Shown here: piece after piece, positions 25,280 through 34,608 of the stretch
Numbering within the stretch: position 1 is the stretch's first letter
Layout of the letters: every line of letters begins with the position of its first letter
Assembly (NCBI RefSeq): GCF_001592435.1
Contig: NZ_CP014750.1
Span: 1,736,001-1,800,000 of the forward strand
Direction of reading: 5' to 3'
Length of the DNA stretch: 64,000 nt
Origin: Thermococcus peptonophilus
GTDB taxonomy: Archaea > Methanobacteriota_B > Thermococci > Thermococcales > Thermococcaceae
Made by a program: the position numbers and the translations under genes
Notes under the pieces: generated by a model
Database searches by the model: none
What the model saw: only the letters and a program-made list of their open reading frames with translations
Told to the model about the DNA's origin: nothing

Positions 25280-26261
25280 GACCGGCCATTTTTATTATAG
25301 TTGCCAGCCAGATTGCCAGAAGTGACCAGAGAAGGAGAAAGCCGAAGAGGGACATGAGCTTCAGTCCAAACGTGTCTCCTAAGTCTTTTGTGGCGTTCAC
25401 GAAGGCTCCCAGGGGAAAGACAAAGGCCCACCACGCACCGCTGTATGGGAGGCTCAAGTTCTTGATGTAGTGGAGGGTCATGGCGGTTGCCATTACCAGC
25501 CACCAGAAGCCGAGCCCCCAGAGGAAGAATGCGAACGCCATGAAAGGTTCTTTTGGTATTGGTATCGTAGAGTTCTCTATCAGAGCGAAGAGAGCTGTTA
25601 TGCTCGCCCCAATGGGGCCGAGGTTCATCCAGATAAGGGGGGCCATCTGGGGAGGCATGAGTTCGTGCCTGATAAAGCGCAGTGTGACAACTGCGTAGAG
25701 CACCAGGTAGAGGAAGAAGCCCGCTCCCCAGCCGAGGTAGTTAACGATGACGGTTAATTCCTGAGTGTATCCCGTCGTCGTTCTCATGAAAGCCGCTCCA
25801 AAGGGGATTATCACCAGGGCGACGGGCGGTATGTACCAGGCGGGGGAGAGATGCCTGAGGTCAACTTCCCCAGCTATGAACACCTCGTAGGACATCCAGA
25901 ACGCGAATATGAACGTCAAAACCAGCCCCCAGATCCACAGATACCATGCAAGTGTCTGGTTTTTCAGTATCGCCAACGCCTGCGCGGAGAGAACTATGGT
26001 GGCAGCCCCGCTTGTACCGTAAAAGTGACCCTTGGAAGGGTGCCTGAGGTCTTCCAGGGCTTCCTTCTGGTAGAGCACCCACCTCAAAAGCCAAGGAATT
26101 AGCAGGACGAAGTACAGGATGAAGTTTAAGTAAGTCAGCCCAATTCCAACTTCCCGCAACCAGCTTAAGTATCCGGCATAATGGTAGGATGCTATGGCCA
26201 CTGCTCCTGTCCCCATGACGCTGGCAAAGGCTGCCGGGTTGAATTCCCTCAGCTTTTCCAT
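25257..26261 (-). CDS. TDT-family anion transporter (TehA/Mae1/Ssu1-like)
   Basis: A 334-residue protein with ten predicted membrane helices. The start FNPAAFASVMGTGAVAIAS and the conserved helix pattern are those of the tellurite resistance/dicarboxylate transporter family, which includes sulfite exporters and SLAC1-type channels. ATG 26261 has GGAGGGA five bases before it. A TauE-type exporter is encoded divergently next to it. Confidence 0.85.
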   Translation of the reverse strand: MEKLREFNPAAFASVMGTGAVAIASYHYAGYLSWLREVGIGLTYLNFILYFVLLIPWLLRWVLYQKEALEDLRHPSKGHFYGTSGAATIVLSAQALAILKNQTLAWYLWIWGLVLTFIFAFWMSYEVFIAGEVDLRHLSPAWYIPPVALVIIPFGAAFMRTTTGYTQELTVIVNYLGWGAGFFLYLVLYAVVTLRFIRHELMPPQMAPLIWMNLGPIGASITALFALIENSTIPIPKEPFMAFAFFLWGLGFWWLVMATAMTLHYIKNLSLPYSGAWWAFVFPLGAFVNATKDLGDTFGLKLMSLFGFLLLWSLLAIWLATIIKMAGPKKSGKS

Positions 26262-26407
26262 GAACTTCCCTCCATTTGTTTTTTCTTTCATCCAGCAGAT
26301 TTTAGGGAGCTTAAAAAAGTTACCCCACAAAGACAATTTCATATTTCAAAAACTTTTTAAATGAGCATCAGTTCATTCGGCATGACAACAAAAATGAGGT
26401 GGGCCTA

Positions 26408-27142
26408 ATGGACTACATAACAATCGGCATCATAGCGTTCATCCTGAGCGTTGTGTTCTCGATCGGCGGAGTCGGAAGCGCGATAGCTATAGTCCCGACT
26501 ATGACGTGGCTCGGAATATCGCTCATGGTGGCGAAGCCCACTGGCCTTTTCATAAACACCCTCTCGATGCTCTCGGCAACGATTAAGAACATCAAGCACG
26601 GCAAGCTCGACCACCGCTTTGGCCTGCCTATACTGGTCATGGCAACGGTTTTTGCCCCACTCGGAGCCTACTCCGGGAAGTTCATGCCCAAAGAGTACGT
26701 TCTCTGGGTCTTCATAGCATTCCTCCTGTACTCCGGCACGATGATGATCTTCTTCAGACCGAGACCGAGGGACGGGAGTGGAAACCACATCGTTGAGGGC
26801 TCGCTCATCGGAGGTCTGGCGGGGTTCCTTGGCGGACTTCTCGGCGTCGGCGGTGGGGGTATAATAAGCCCTACCCTCATAATGCTAGGATACGAGCCCA
26901 AGAAGGTTGCAGCTACAACAGCTTTGGTTGTCTTTTTCTCATCGCTGAGCGGCTTCCTCACGTACTGGGGTATGGGTGCTCTCGACTGGAAGCTCCTCGG
27001 AGTTGTTTCCATCTCGGCGATAGCGGGCGGCTGGCTCGGAACACACCTAATGCACTTCAAGATGAGCTCGGAGCAAGTGAAGAAAATAATCGGCGTGATC
27101 CTCTACCTGATAGCGCTGAAGATGATTTTCAAGGTTCTTTGA
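26408..27142 (+). CDS. TauE/SafE family membrane exporter
   Basis: A 244-residue protein with seven to eight membrane helices and the two glycine-rich repeats of the family (IGGVGSAIAIVPTMTWLG and LLGVGGGGIISPTLIMLGY). Members export sulfite, sulfoacetate or related small anions. ATG 26408 follows GAGGTGG. A TATA-like CTTTTTAAATG lies about 50 bases upstream. Its neighbour is another possible sulfite exporter, so the pair may deal with sulfur oxyanions. Confidence 0.87.
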   Translation: MDYITIGIIAFILSVVFSIGGVGSAIAIVPTMTWLGISLMVAKPTGLFINTLSMLSATIKNIKHGKLDHRFGLPILVMATVFAPLGAYSGKFMPKEYVLWVFIAFLLYSGTMMIFFRPRPRDGSGNHIVEGSLIGGLAGFLGGLLGVGGGGIISPTLIMLGYEPKKVAATTALVVFFSSLSGFLTYWGMGALDWKLLGVVSISAIAGGWLGTHLMHFKMSSEQVKKIIGVILYLIALKMIFKVL

Positions 27143-27161
27143 GTTCCTAAAGATGGAAAAG

Positions 27162-27551
27162 TCAATGCTTGCAGTGCCCTTTCTCCTCTTTTTCGCTCTT
27201 TATCTTCTCCTTCCAGTAGGGATCAACTTCGAGAACCTGCTCGATGAAGGCCCTAACCACATCTCCGACCTTTCCGTAGGCGCCTGTCACTACCGTTATT
27301 CCAAACTGGTTGAAATACTCCATCGCCTTTCTCCCCATTCCGTAGACAATGACAACTTCTGCACCGTGCCCCTTTATGAAGTTTGGTAAATCGCCGGGAC
27401 CGTGCTCCTCGAAGGGAACCGGAACTACCTCAACGCCCTTTATCTCGTTGTCTTCCACGTCCACAAATGCGAAGTACCTAGCCCTTCCAAAGTGTCCGCT
27501 CATCGGGCTTTCCAATCCAAGGTCTTCATCAACCGGAAGTGCGATCCTCAT
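27162..27551 (-). CDS. NifX/MTH1175-like protein with a His/Cys tail
   Basis: A 129-residue NifX-domain protein (MRIALPVDEDLG, SGHFGRARYFAFVD, VVIVYGMGRKAMEYF). Its charged tail ends CKH, a possible metal ligand. ATG 27551 is preceded by GGTGG. It has its own TATA (ATTTATAT, about 27577-27585) with a perfect palindrome just upstream. It is a paralogue of the gene at 19958 and, like it, stays close to a DGC-like gene. Confidence 0.85.
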   Translation of the reverse strand: MRIALPVDEDLGLESPMSGHFGRARYFAFVDVEDNEIKGVEVVPVPFEEHGPGDLPNFIKGHGAEVVIVYGMGRKAMEYFNQFGITVVTGAYGKVGDVVRAFIEQVLEVDPYWKEKIKSEKEEKGHCKH

Positions 27552-27902
27552 GGTACCACCATATTTATGAAAGTTTCTTCAGATATAAATCTTGTGCATA
27601 TGCACGCAGTCACTCCCTTGAATATCTCCCCTGTTACGAGGTCTATCCCAATTCTCCTGACTTTCAGCTTCCAGAGCTTCTCAGGTGCTCTTCCACCTTC
27701 TTCTCCATAACGTTCCATCTCGATCATTTCCGCGTTCTCAAGGGCCGAAAGGTGGTAGTAAAGCGTTGAGAGGGGGCATGTTCAAACCCCTCTCCGAGAG
27801 TGCTTGATAGATTTCGTTCGTTCCATTAACGCATTCACTCAGGCTTTTGATGATACTCCTCGTCAGGCTCTTCGCCTGGATAAAGGCAAAGACATATACA
27901 GG
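27548..27902 (-). pseudogene. Broken ArsR-like winged-helix regulator
   Basis: Reading the minus strand in two frames gives a regulator: AKSLTRSIIKSLSECVNG, IYQALSERGLNMPP, then after a one-base insertion near 27770, STLYYHLSALENAEMIEMER and a wing-like tail ending near TGEIFKGVTAC. This is the HTH of ArsR-type proteins. No start codon is present after the upstream in-frame stop at 27903-27905, so the 5' end is also damaged. The second frame runs on to 27548, overlapping the start of the NifX-like gene, though the real end was probably earlier because a promoter lies inside. It is divergent from the DGC-like gene and may once have controlled both. Confidence 0.65.
27594..27605. promoter_or_regulatory. 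Perfect 12-base palindrome before the NifX-like gene promoter
   Basis: GTGCATATGCAC lies immediately upstream of the TATA element of the minus-strand NifX-like gene. Its place next to a broken regulator suggests an operator, possibly of that regulator or of a homologue elsewhere. Confidence 0.45.
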
Positions 27903-27936
27903 TTAAAGTAGATGAGAACATTGCAGGTGAATGACG

Positions 27937-28311
27937 ATGGGGACTTCCAAATTGTGTATAATTGTCTGTGCCAACTCCCTTTCGGAATTGGTCGTCAGGG
28001 AGGCCCTTAAGGAGCTTGGTAATGATGTTGCGCTCTGTCCCCTGAGCATGGATGCCACCGGAGTTGAGAACGTCAAAGATGCCATTACCAAGGCTAAGTA
28101 CGTGATGGTGGTGGACTCCTGCTCGGATGAGTGCGGCAAAAAACGTGCTGAAGCCCTCAGAATACACTATGATGAACACCTCAACCTCGAAGAGGAGCTT
28201 GGCATTAAAATGCCCTGCTATAGAAACCCTGCCATTGAAGTCGTGGACGATGTTGGGCTGGCCGCGGCCCACCTGGTAGAGAGGGTTAAAGAGGTTCTTG
28301 AGAAGCTCTAA
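27937..28311 (+). CDS. DGC-like putative metal-binding protein
   Basis: A 124-residue protein related to the DGC-type protein at 20281: it starts with CIIVCANSLSELVVREA, and the VVIDGCPMKC motif is represented by MVVDSCSDECGKKRAEAL. A further Cys lies in MPCYRNPAIEVVDD. The start at 27937 has GGTGA six bases upstream; ATG 27931 is closer to the ribosome binding site than normal. The pairing with a NifX-like gene repeats the arrangement at 20 kb. Confidence 0.75.
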   Translation: MGTSKLCIIVCANSLSELVVREALKELGNDVALCPLSMDATGVENVKDAITKAKYVMVVDSCSDECGKKRAEALRIHYDEHLNLEEELGIKMPCYRNPAIEVVDDVGLAAAHLVERVKEVLEKL

Positions 28312-28417
28312 TCTCATCTTTTACCCAATTCTGTCCAGCAATGCTTTTAAATGATTAGGCCACCCTAAAATATGAAATTGAATTAAAATGAAAAACTTGC
28401 CAAATGAGGTGATACTC

Positions 28418-28906
28418 ATGTTCCGGAAGGTGTTGTTCCCAACGGACTTCAGTGAAGGTGCAGAAGAAGCCGCCAAGAGGTTCGAAAGGGTTAATGAAAT
28501 GCCAGTAGGGGAAGTCATCCTGCTCCACGTCATAGACGAAGGAGCCATTGAAGACCTAATGAACGGCTACTCCCTTCTCTACGAGAACGAGGAGCTTGAG
28601 CTGAAGGAGGTCGAGGAGAAGCTGAAGATGAAGGCCATGGAAAGGCTCCAGTCCAAGGTGGAGGACGTTAAAAGGATCTTCAAGACGGAGAAGGTCAAGC
28701 CCGTTGTTAGGTTCGGAATCCCGTGGGAGGAGATAGTTAGAGTTGCCGAGGAGGAGGACGTCTCGCTCATACTTCTTCCAACCCATGGAAAGCTCGGCTT
28801 CTCAAAGGAGCTCCTCGGCTCCACCGCAATGCGCGTTGTCAAAAAGACCCTCAGACCGGTTCTGCTCCTAAAGCCAAAGTGCAAATTAGGAGGTGAGGAA
28901 GAATGA
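28418..28906 (+). CDS. Universal stress protein (UspA family)
   Basis: A 162-residue UspA-fold protein: MFRKVLFPTDFSEGA at the start, and LILLPTHGKLGFSKELLGSTA near the end, which contains the G-2x-G-9x-G-S/T-like ATP loop. ATG 28418 has GAGGTGAT upstream. Its stop overlaps the start of an ACR3-type transporter (ATGA), so it is probably a regulatory partner of that transporter, as UspA domains often are. Confidence 0.9.
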   Translation: MFRKVLFPTDFSEGAEEAAKRFERVNEMPVGEVILLHVIDEGAIEDLMNGYSLLYENEELELKEVEEKLKMKAMERLQSKVEDVKRIFKTEKVKPVVRFGIPWEEIVRVAEEEDVSLILLPTHGKLGFSKELLGSTAMRVVKKTLRPVLLLKPKCKLGGEEE

Positions 28907-29928
28907 ACTGGTTAAAACTTAAGAACCACCTCGACAAGTACCTCCCCGTTTACGTTACGCTTGCCATGATAGCGGGCTTTTACGTCGGAACGCACGCGGA
29001 CGTTGAGAAGTACAAAAGCACGCTCAAGACGCTCAACATGCTCGTCGTTATTAGCATGATCTACCCGATGATGATAAACCTGCGCCTTGGAGAACTGAAG
29101 AACAGCGCGAAGCTCGGAAAGCAACTGACCATAGCTCTCACGATGGGTCTCATTATCTCTCCGCTCATCATGTATGGTGCAATATGGCTCACGGAGCTGT
29201 TCCACCCCCTTAACCACCAGCTGGCCCTCGGTCTTCTCCTGGCTGTGGTAGTCCCCTGCTCCTCGATGAGCATAGCCTACACCGGCTTCACAAAGGGCAA
29301 CATAGAGCTCGCAACGATCGTCGTCGCCCTCAGCTTCACGCTGGCTATAGTCACTGTCCCAGGATGGCTCAAGATATTCGCCTCAAGCTACCACGTCAGC
29401 ATCTCAGTCTGGCTCCTAATCAAGACAATCATAATAGTCGTCATAACCCCTATGATACTCGGCGTCCTGACGAGGTGGTACCTCATCAAAAAGCTCGGAA
29501 CGGAGGGCTTCCTTAGGATAAAGCCTGCCTTTCCAGCGATCTCACTTCTCGGCATGTACACAATAGTCTTCCTCATCTTCATGGAGAAGGCCAAGCTCAT
29601 AGCCAGCAAACCTAGCATAGTTGGATTGGCCCTCATCCCTCTGGTAATCTACTACACCACGGCGCTCCTCTTCATGACTCTCGTTGACAGGGCCGCTGGG
29701 ATACCCTACAGGGACCACATGGCGATAACCTTCACATCAGTCGGAAAGAACGAGGGGACTGCAATGGCAATAGCACTCGCCGCTGGCACTGGGCTTATGG
29801 CAATAGCCCCAGCGGTCACTCCAATCGTCCAGATACCCTTCTTGGTTGGCTACGTCAAGATGTGGAGAAAGATAGCCAGCCTCTGGAACTGCAAAGTCCT
29901 TCATGAGGAAGCCGAGCCCGTCCCATGA
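28903..29928 (+). CDS. ACR3/BASS superfamily transporter, possible arsenite exporter
   Basis: A 341-residue membrane protein with ten helices. The segment [21 protein letters not shown] matches helix 4 of ACR3 arsenite exporters with its functional Cys, and [15 protein letters not shown] matches the second crossover motif. Bile acid/sodium symporters belong to the same superfamily and are the alternative. Translationally coupled to a UspA protein. Confidence 0.82.
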   Translation: MNWLKLKNHLDKYLPVYVTLAMIAGFYVGTHADVEKYKSTLKTLNMLVVISMIYPMMINLRLGELKNSAKLGKQLTIALTMGLIISPLIMYGAIWLTELFHPLNHQLALGLLLAVVVPCSSMSIAYTGFTKGNIELATIVVALSFTLAIVTVPGWLKIFASSYHVSISVWLLIKTIIIVVITPMILGVLTRWYLIKKLGTEGFLRIKPAFPAISLLGMYTIVFLIFMEKAKLIASKPSIVGLALIPLVIYYTTALLFMTLVDRAAGIPYRDHMAITFTSVGKNEGTAMAIALAAGTGLMAIAPAVTPIVQIPFLVGYVKMWRKIASLWNCKVLHEEAEPVP

Positions 29929-29986
29929 GTTTCTTTCCAAATCTTTTTACTCCCTCAGTGAAATGTTTGACAGGGGATGGATAAAA

Positions 29987-30918
29987 ATGGAAAATGCTAT
30001 CGAGGTTGTTGGCCTCACCAAATACTACGGTTCCTTTCTCGCCGTTGACGGTGTTAGCTTTTCTGTCAAGACTAACGAGATCTTCGGCTTCCTCGGGCCC
30101 AACGGGGCGGGAAAAACCACAACGATAAGGATGCTCACGGGGTTTTAAAGCCCAGCGGGGGTAGCGTTAGAGTTCTCGACTACAACATACTGAACGAGGG
30201 CGAGAAGATAAAGGCGAGGGAGAGAATAGGGATAGTGCCCGAGACTGCCAACCCGTACGTGGATTTGACGGCCATGCAAAACCTAAGGCTCATGGGCGAG
30301 CTCTACGGGATGTCCAAAAGAGAGATAGAGAAGCGCTCGGTTAAACTCCTTAAGCTCTTTGACCTCTACGAGAAAAGAAACATCAAGGTGCGGGGCTTTT
30401 CAAAGGGGATGAGACAGCGGCTCATATTAGCAATGGCAATGATAGCCGATCCCGAACTATACTTCCTCGATGAGCCGACGAGCGGGCTCGACGTTATCAG
30501 TGCTAGGATGATAAAGGAGATAATTAGGGCGGAAAAGAAGAACGGGAAGACTGTCTTCATCACGAGCCACAACATGGCAGATGTCAACGAGCTCTGTGAT
30601 AGGGTGGCGATAATAAGAAGGGGAAAGCTGATAGCGATAGACACGCCGGAGAGGCTCAAAACCCTGAGCAAAAAGCACGTCTCAGTCGAGATCAGCTTTG
30701 ACCCGATGCCCAAAGAGATCTCAGTTTCCAGTGCATCAAGGGTCGAGAGAAAGGGCGACAAGCTGAGAATACATACAGATGATCCGGACGCGACGATAAA
30801 GGAACTCGTCCGCTACGCTGAGGAAAAGGGACTGAGGATAGTGAGCCTGAAAACGTTCACCCCTTCCCTTGAGGACGTTTTCGTGGAGCTGGTAGGTGGT
30901 AAGGATGAACGCGATTGA
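29987..30918 (+). pseudogene. ABC exporter ATP-binding protein, frameshifted
   Basis: Together the two frames encode a normal 310-residue ABC-2 type ATPase. The first part (from ATG 29987, GGGGATGG upstream) carries Walker [10 protein letters not shown]. The second carries the signature FSKGMRQR, Walker B LYFLDEPTSGLD and the His switch. The frame is lost in GGGGTTTT at 30139-30146, where one base is missing and a TAA follows. Homopolymer position makes a sequence error as likely as real loss. The permease gene downstream is intact and overlaps its end. Confidence 0.85.
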
Positions 30919-31651
30919 CCAGTTCAGGCGCTCCTTCGCTATAGCAAAGAAGGACATGCTCATATTCTACCTCAAGGGGCCGGTCGTGATAATGGGGCTT
31001 CTCTTCCCGTTCTTCCTGTTCCTTGCATTTCTCATCGGAAGGAACCTGGGCGGGGAGACGCTCTTCGCTGGCCTGGTCGGAATGACCGTCTTCTTCACCT
31101 CAACTGCAGTCGGACCAACAATAGTCCCCTGGGAGTGCAGGGGGAGAACCTTTGAGAGGCTAATAACCGCCCCGGTCTCTCTAACCACCGTCCTCCTAGG
31201 TGACTTTCAGGCTTCGTTCTACTTCGGGCTCGGCGTTTCTCTGGCCGTCTCAGTACCGACGATGCTCTACCTCGGGATACACCCGGGGTTTGCCCTCTTC
31301 CTTGGGAGCACCCTCCTCGCTTTAGCCTGTTTCTCCGCGATGGCCATCCTGATGTCCTCTTACCCGCCGACGGATGTTCCGGCGGATGTCATGATGCTCT
31401 CCTCTCTCGTCAAGTTCTCGCTCCTCTTCATAAGCGGGATCTTCGTCCCCCTAGATAAGCTGCCAGCCTACGGAAGAGCAATCTCCTTGGTGTCACCGCT
31501 CACCTACTACGTTGATGCTGTGAAGCACTCCCTCGGTGAGGGCTACCTTCCGGTCTGGATTGATCTGATGATGCTGGCCATCTTTGCGGTGGCCTTCTTC
31601 CTGAGCGGCTCGTGGGTGCACAACAGGGTGCTTGAGAGGAGGTTCACGTGA
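30905..31651 (+). CDS. ABC-2 type transporter permease
   Basis: A 248-residue membrane protein with six helices and the ABC-2 layout: PTIVPWECRGRTFERLITAPVS for the loop that meets the ATPase, and SGIFVPLDKLPAYGRAI before the last helices. ATG 30905 has GGTGGTAAGG before it and overlaps the ATPase gene by 14 bases. Substrate unknown; the family exports drugs or lipids. Confidence 0.9.
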   Translation: MNAIDQFRRSFAIAKKDMLIFYLKGPVVIMGLLFPFFLFLAFLIGRNLGGETLFAGLVGMTVFFTSTAVGPTIVPWECRGRTFERLITAPVSLTTVLLGDFQASFYFGLGVSLAVSVPTMLYLGIHPGFALFLGSTLLALACFSAMAILMSSYPPTDVPADVMMLSSLVKFSLLFISGIFVPLDKLPAYGRAISLVSPLTYYVDAVKHSLGEGYLPVWIDLMMLAIFAVAFFLSGSWVHNRVLERRFT

Positions 31652-31664
31652 AGCGCTTCATTTT

Positions 31665-32861
31665 TTATGCTGTTGCCTTCACCTTTTCCCACACCTCCCT
31701 TATGAAGGACTTCGTGTCACTCATTGACTCTATCTTAACCGGCCTCCTGCTCCTGACGAGGTACTCTACGGCTCCAGCGTACTGGAGGGCGTACTTCCCG
31801 ACGAGCTGTGCCCCGTTAAGCCTGCCGTTTTCTATGAAGAGCTTCGCTATGTGTGAGCCGTGCCATATCTCCTTTCTCGCCCCGGTGAAAGTCCCAATTG
31901 AGGCGAAGACCTTGTCGAAGATCGTTATGACGTTCATGTTTATCGATCCACGGTAGTGCTTCTCGATTCCCATCATGTTGTAGCCGGCAACCCTGCCCTG
32001 TTCCCTCGCGAGGGGCCAGATGGCGAAGATACCGTAGTTCCCTGTTATTAGATCCCTCGTCTCCGCGCAGTCCCCGGCGGCGTAAACATCTTTGACGTTG
32101 GTCTCCATCCTCTCGTTGGTCAGAATCCCGCCGTGCTCTCCGAGCTTGATCCTACCGTCGAGGAAGCTCATGTTGGGCCTGACGCCGAGGGCGGCAACTA
32201 TAAGGTCGGCGTAGACAACCCCACATGGCGCCTTTATGCCCTCCGCGGGGTCCCCTATGAGCTCTATGCTCTTCTCGAAGAGAACCTTGACTCCGTTGAG
32301 TATCATGACGTCCCTTATGATGTCGGAGATGTCCTCGTCGAAGAGCCTCCTTAGAATCCTTGAGCGGCAGATGATTATCGGATCAGCCCCGATTCTCTTC
32401 AGTGCTATTGCGGTTTCAACGGCTACTGGGCCGGCCCCGATTATGATGACCCTCCCCCTGACCTTCCTCAGCCTGTCTGCGTCTTCTATGCTCCTCACTC
32501 CGATAACGTTTCCCCTCCTAAACTGTGGGATTATTTTCGGCTCAGCTCCTGTTGAGATCAAAAGCCTGTCGTACTCTATCTCCTCACCGTTGTCGAGGAC
32601 GACCTTCTTCCTCTCTGTGTCAACCTTCACGACCTCCCTCCCCATGAGGTACTCTATCCCGCTGGAGCGGATGAAGTGCCAGTTCCAGATAAACAGCTCG
32701 TTCCTATTCACGGTCCCCTCGATGTAGTACGGCAAAGCCGCTGGCGAATAGGGGAGAACCTTCTCGCGGTTTATCACTATCACTTCATCCTCAGAGTTAG
32801 CGCTTATCGTCTCAGCCGCGGCGGTTCCAGCACCGCCGGCACCTATAATGACGTGCCTCAT
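31665..32861 (-). CDS. FAD/NAD(P) oxidoreductase of the tungsten enzyme operon (AorC-like)
   Basis: A 398-residue two-dinucleotide-domain flavoprotein: FAD motif HVIIGAGGAGTAAAE at the N-terminus, NAD motif VIIIGAGPVAVETA near residue 145, and VYAAGDCAE. The region where NADH oxidases and CoA-disulfide reductases have a redox Cys before LPYY reads SPAALPYYIEG, so the Cys is Ala. It is therefore more likely an electron-transfer flavoprotein between ferredoxin-type clusters and NAD(P). It overlaps the preceding oxidoreductase gene by four bases (ATGA), which ties it to that enzyme. Confidence 0.87.
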   Translation of the reverse strand: MRHVIIGAGGAGTAAAETISANSEDEVIVINREKVLPYSPAALPYYIEGTVNRNELFIWNWHFIRSSGIEYLMGREVVKVDTERKKVVLDNGEEIEYDRLLISTGAEPKIIPQFRRGNVIGVRSIEDADRLRKVRGRVIIIGAGPVAVETAIALKRIGADPIIICRSRILRRLFDEDISDIIRDVMILNGVKVLFEKSIELIGDPAEGIKAPCGVVYADLIVAALGVRPNMSFLDGRIKLGEHGGILTNERMETNVKDVYAAGDCAETRDLITGNYGIFAIWPLAREQGRVAGYNMMGIEKHYRGSINMNVITIFDKVFASIGTFTGARKEIWHGSHIAKLFIENGRLNGAQLVGKYALQYAGAVEYLVRSRRPVKIESMSDTKSFIREVWEKVKATA

Positions 32862-34603
32862 ACCAGATCACCCAATCCAAGTTTTTCAATCGTTTCAGGC
32901 TTGGGAACGCCATTCTCGTCCCAGCCCCTCAGGGAGTAATAAACCCGCTTCATCCCCTCCAGCTTCTCCCTGTCCAGCTTCGGCTCGTCCCTGAAGAGCC
33001 TTGGAGAGAGGTCGTCCTTTCTGTCTCCGTGTTTGAGGGTAAAGAGCCTTTCAAGGGTTCTCGTCCTCTCCGCCACAGTCATGAGCTCCTGCTCGGTTAT
33101 CTTCTCCCCGGTTACCGCCTCGTAGGCCTTTGCCCACAGCTTCAGCGGTGTGGTGAGGAGCGCTATCACGCAGACGCCGAGAGAATCGGCTATGATGTGG
33201 AGGTTCTCCCAGAGGACTGCAAAGCGGACTTTGCTCTCCGAGTAGCTCCATGGGTAGGCTGCCTCAACGTCTCCAACGAACCTGGTCGCCATCATCTCGG
33301 CCTGCTCCTTCTTTATATAATAGTAGAACTCTGGGAAGCCGTAGAGAGCGCGGTTGACGCTTCCTGAATCGGCCACAGCCGAGATGAGCGCGGAACCAAC
33401 GAAGGGCCTTACGTCGCTGCTCCAGGACTCCATTCCTCCTTTAACGTAAACGGCAGGAACGCCGAAGTGCTCGCTGGCCCTCTTGATGCCTTCAGCTAAG
33501 ATATCACCCTCTCCCTGTCTAGTTACTATTTTCTCTATCATCTCAAGGACTTCCTCAGTTCCTAGCTCCACGAGACCAAGGCGCGAGGCGTAGGCAACGA
33601 CCGCGACGGTGCTCATCATGTCAAGCCCCTCGCTCTGGCACTTCCTGTAAATCCGCCAGGCGAGCTCAGGATCCTCCGTTTTAAGCGTGAACGTTGCCGC
33701 TGGAAAAGTCCCCTGGCAGAGGTTTATCGGCAGGGTTTCCCCGTCGTACTTCACCAGTCCCCAGCACCGTAGCGGGCAGGAGAAGCAACTTGCCCTGCCA
33801 ACCGTGTGCTCCTCAAACCACTCCCTGGCCTTCATAGCGGCCTCTTCCGCCTTCTCCCATTCCCTCTCGTAGTCCCCGAAGTAGGGCATCCTCAGCTTCA
33901 GTATCGTCGGGATGAAGTTCACGTGCCAGTCCTTGAAGCGGAGGAACTCGCCACTGCTTATTATGCTCTCCTGAATCTCCTCAAAGACGGACATCAGCTC
34001 AACGGGGTTGTAGGGTTTAGTCCCCTCCGTTCCGTGGACGAGGATGGCCTTGAGCTTTTTGGCACCCATGACGGTGCCGAGACCTCCCCTCGAGGCGAGG
34101 TTCCTGTGGGAGAAAGAAATCCCTGCGAACTTCACCCCGTTTTCACCGGCCCTGCCTATGCATGCAACCCTAAGGTCAGGGTGGCCGTGAGTGAGGGCCT
34201 CTATCGTGTCAAAAACGTTGAGCCCCCAGAGCTCTTCGGCGCTCTCTATCGAGACCTCCCCGTTCTCTATCCTTAGGTAAACAGGCTTCTCGCTCTTTCC
34301 GGTTATCACGATTCCGTCGTAGCCCGCAAACTTCAGGGCAGAGGGGAACTCTCCACCTGTACTGCTTCCCCCTATCAGTCCCGTTACGGGAGAAACTGCC
34401 ACCACGTCCATCCTTGAGCCCGAGGGCACGAACGAGGTCAGCGGCCCGGTCATGAAGACCAGCGCATCGGGGTTTTCGTAAAGTATCCTTGTGGCAATCC
34501 CCCTGCCGCCGAGGAAGTCCTTGGCGTACTTCTCGGTCGGCTCCGTTCTGAGAGTCTTCGAGCCTAAATCAACGAAGAGGATTTTTCCAGTGTATCCGAA
34601 CAT
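32858..34603 (-). CDS. Aldehyde ferredoxin oxidoreductase family tungsten enzyme, copy 2
   Basis: A 581-residue AOR-family protein. It starts MFGYTGKILFVDL, has the cluster ligands CFSCPLRCWG (about residue 280) and the distal Cys in DSLGVC. Tungsto-bispterin contact regions (ASRGGLGTVMGAKKLKAI) are present. It follows its paralogue with a TGATGG overlap-type junction; ATG 34603 is preferred with GGTGA five bases before. Substrate is unknown; it resembles the WOR5/AOR branch more than FOR. Confidence 0.92.
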   Translation of the reverse strand: MFGYTGKILFVDLGSKTLRTEPTEKYAKDFLGGRGIATRILYENPDALVFMTGPLTSFVPSGSRMDVVAVSPVTGLIGGSSTGGEFPSALKFAGYDGIVITGKSEKPVYLRIENGEVSIESAEELWGLNVFDTIEALTHGHPDLRVACIGRAGENGVKFAGISFSHRNLASRGGLGTVMGAKKLKAILVHGTEGTKPYNPVELMSVFEEIQESIISSGEFLRFKDWHVNFIPTILKLRMPYFGDYEREWEKAEEAAMKAREWFEEHTVGRASCFSCPLRCWGLVKYDGETLPINLCQGTFPAATFTLKTEDPELAWRIYRKCQSEGLDMMSTVAVVAYASRLGLVELGTEEVLEMIEKIVTRQGEGDILAEGIKRASEHFGVPAVYVKGGMESWSSDVRPFVGSALISAVADSGSVNRALYGFPEFYYYIKKEQAEMMATRFVGDVEAAYPWSYSESKVRFAVLWENLHIIADSLGVCVIALLTTPLKLWAKAYEAVTGEKITEQELMTVAERTRTLERLFTLKHGDRKDDLSPRLFRDEPKLDREKLEGMKRVYYSLRGWDENGVPKPETIEKLGLGDLV

Positions 34604-34608
34604 AACCA

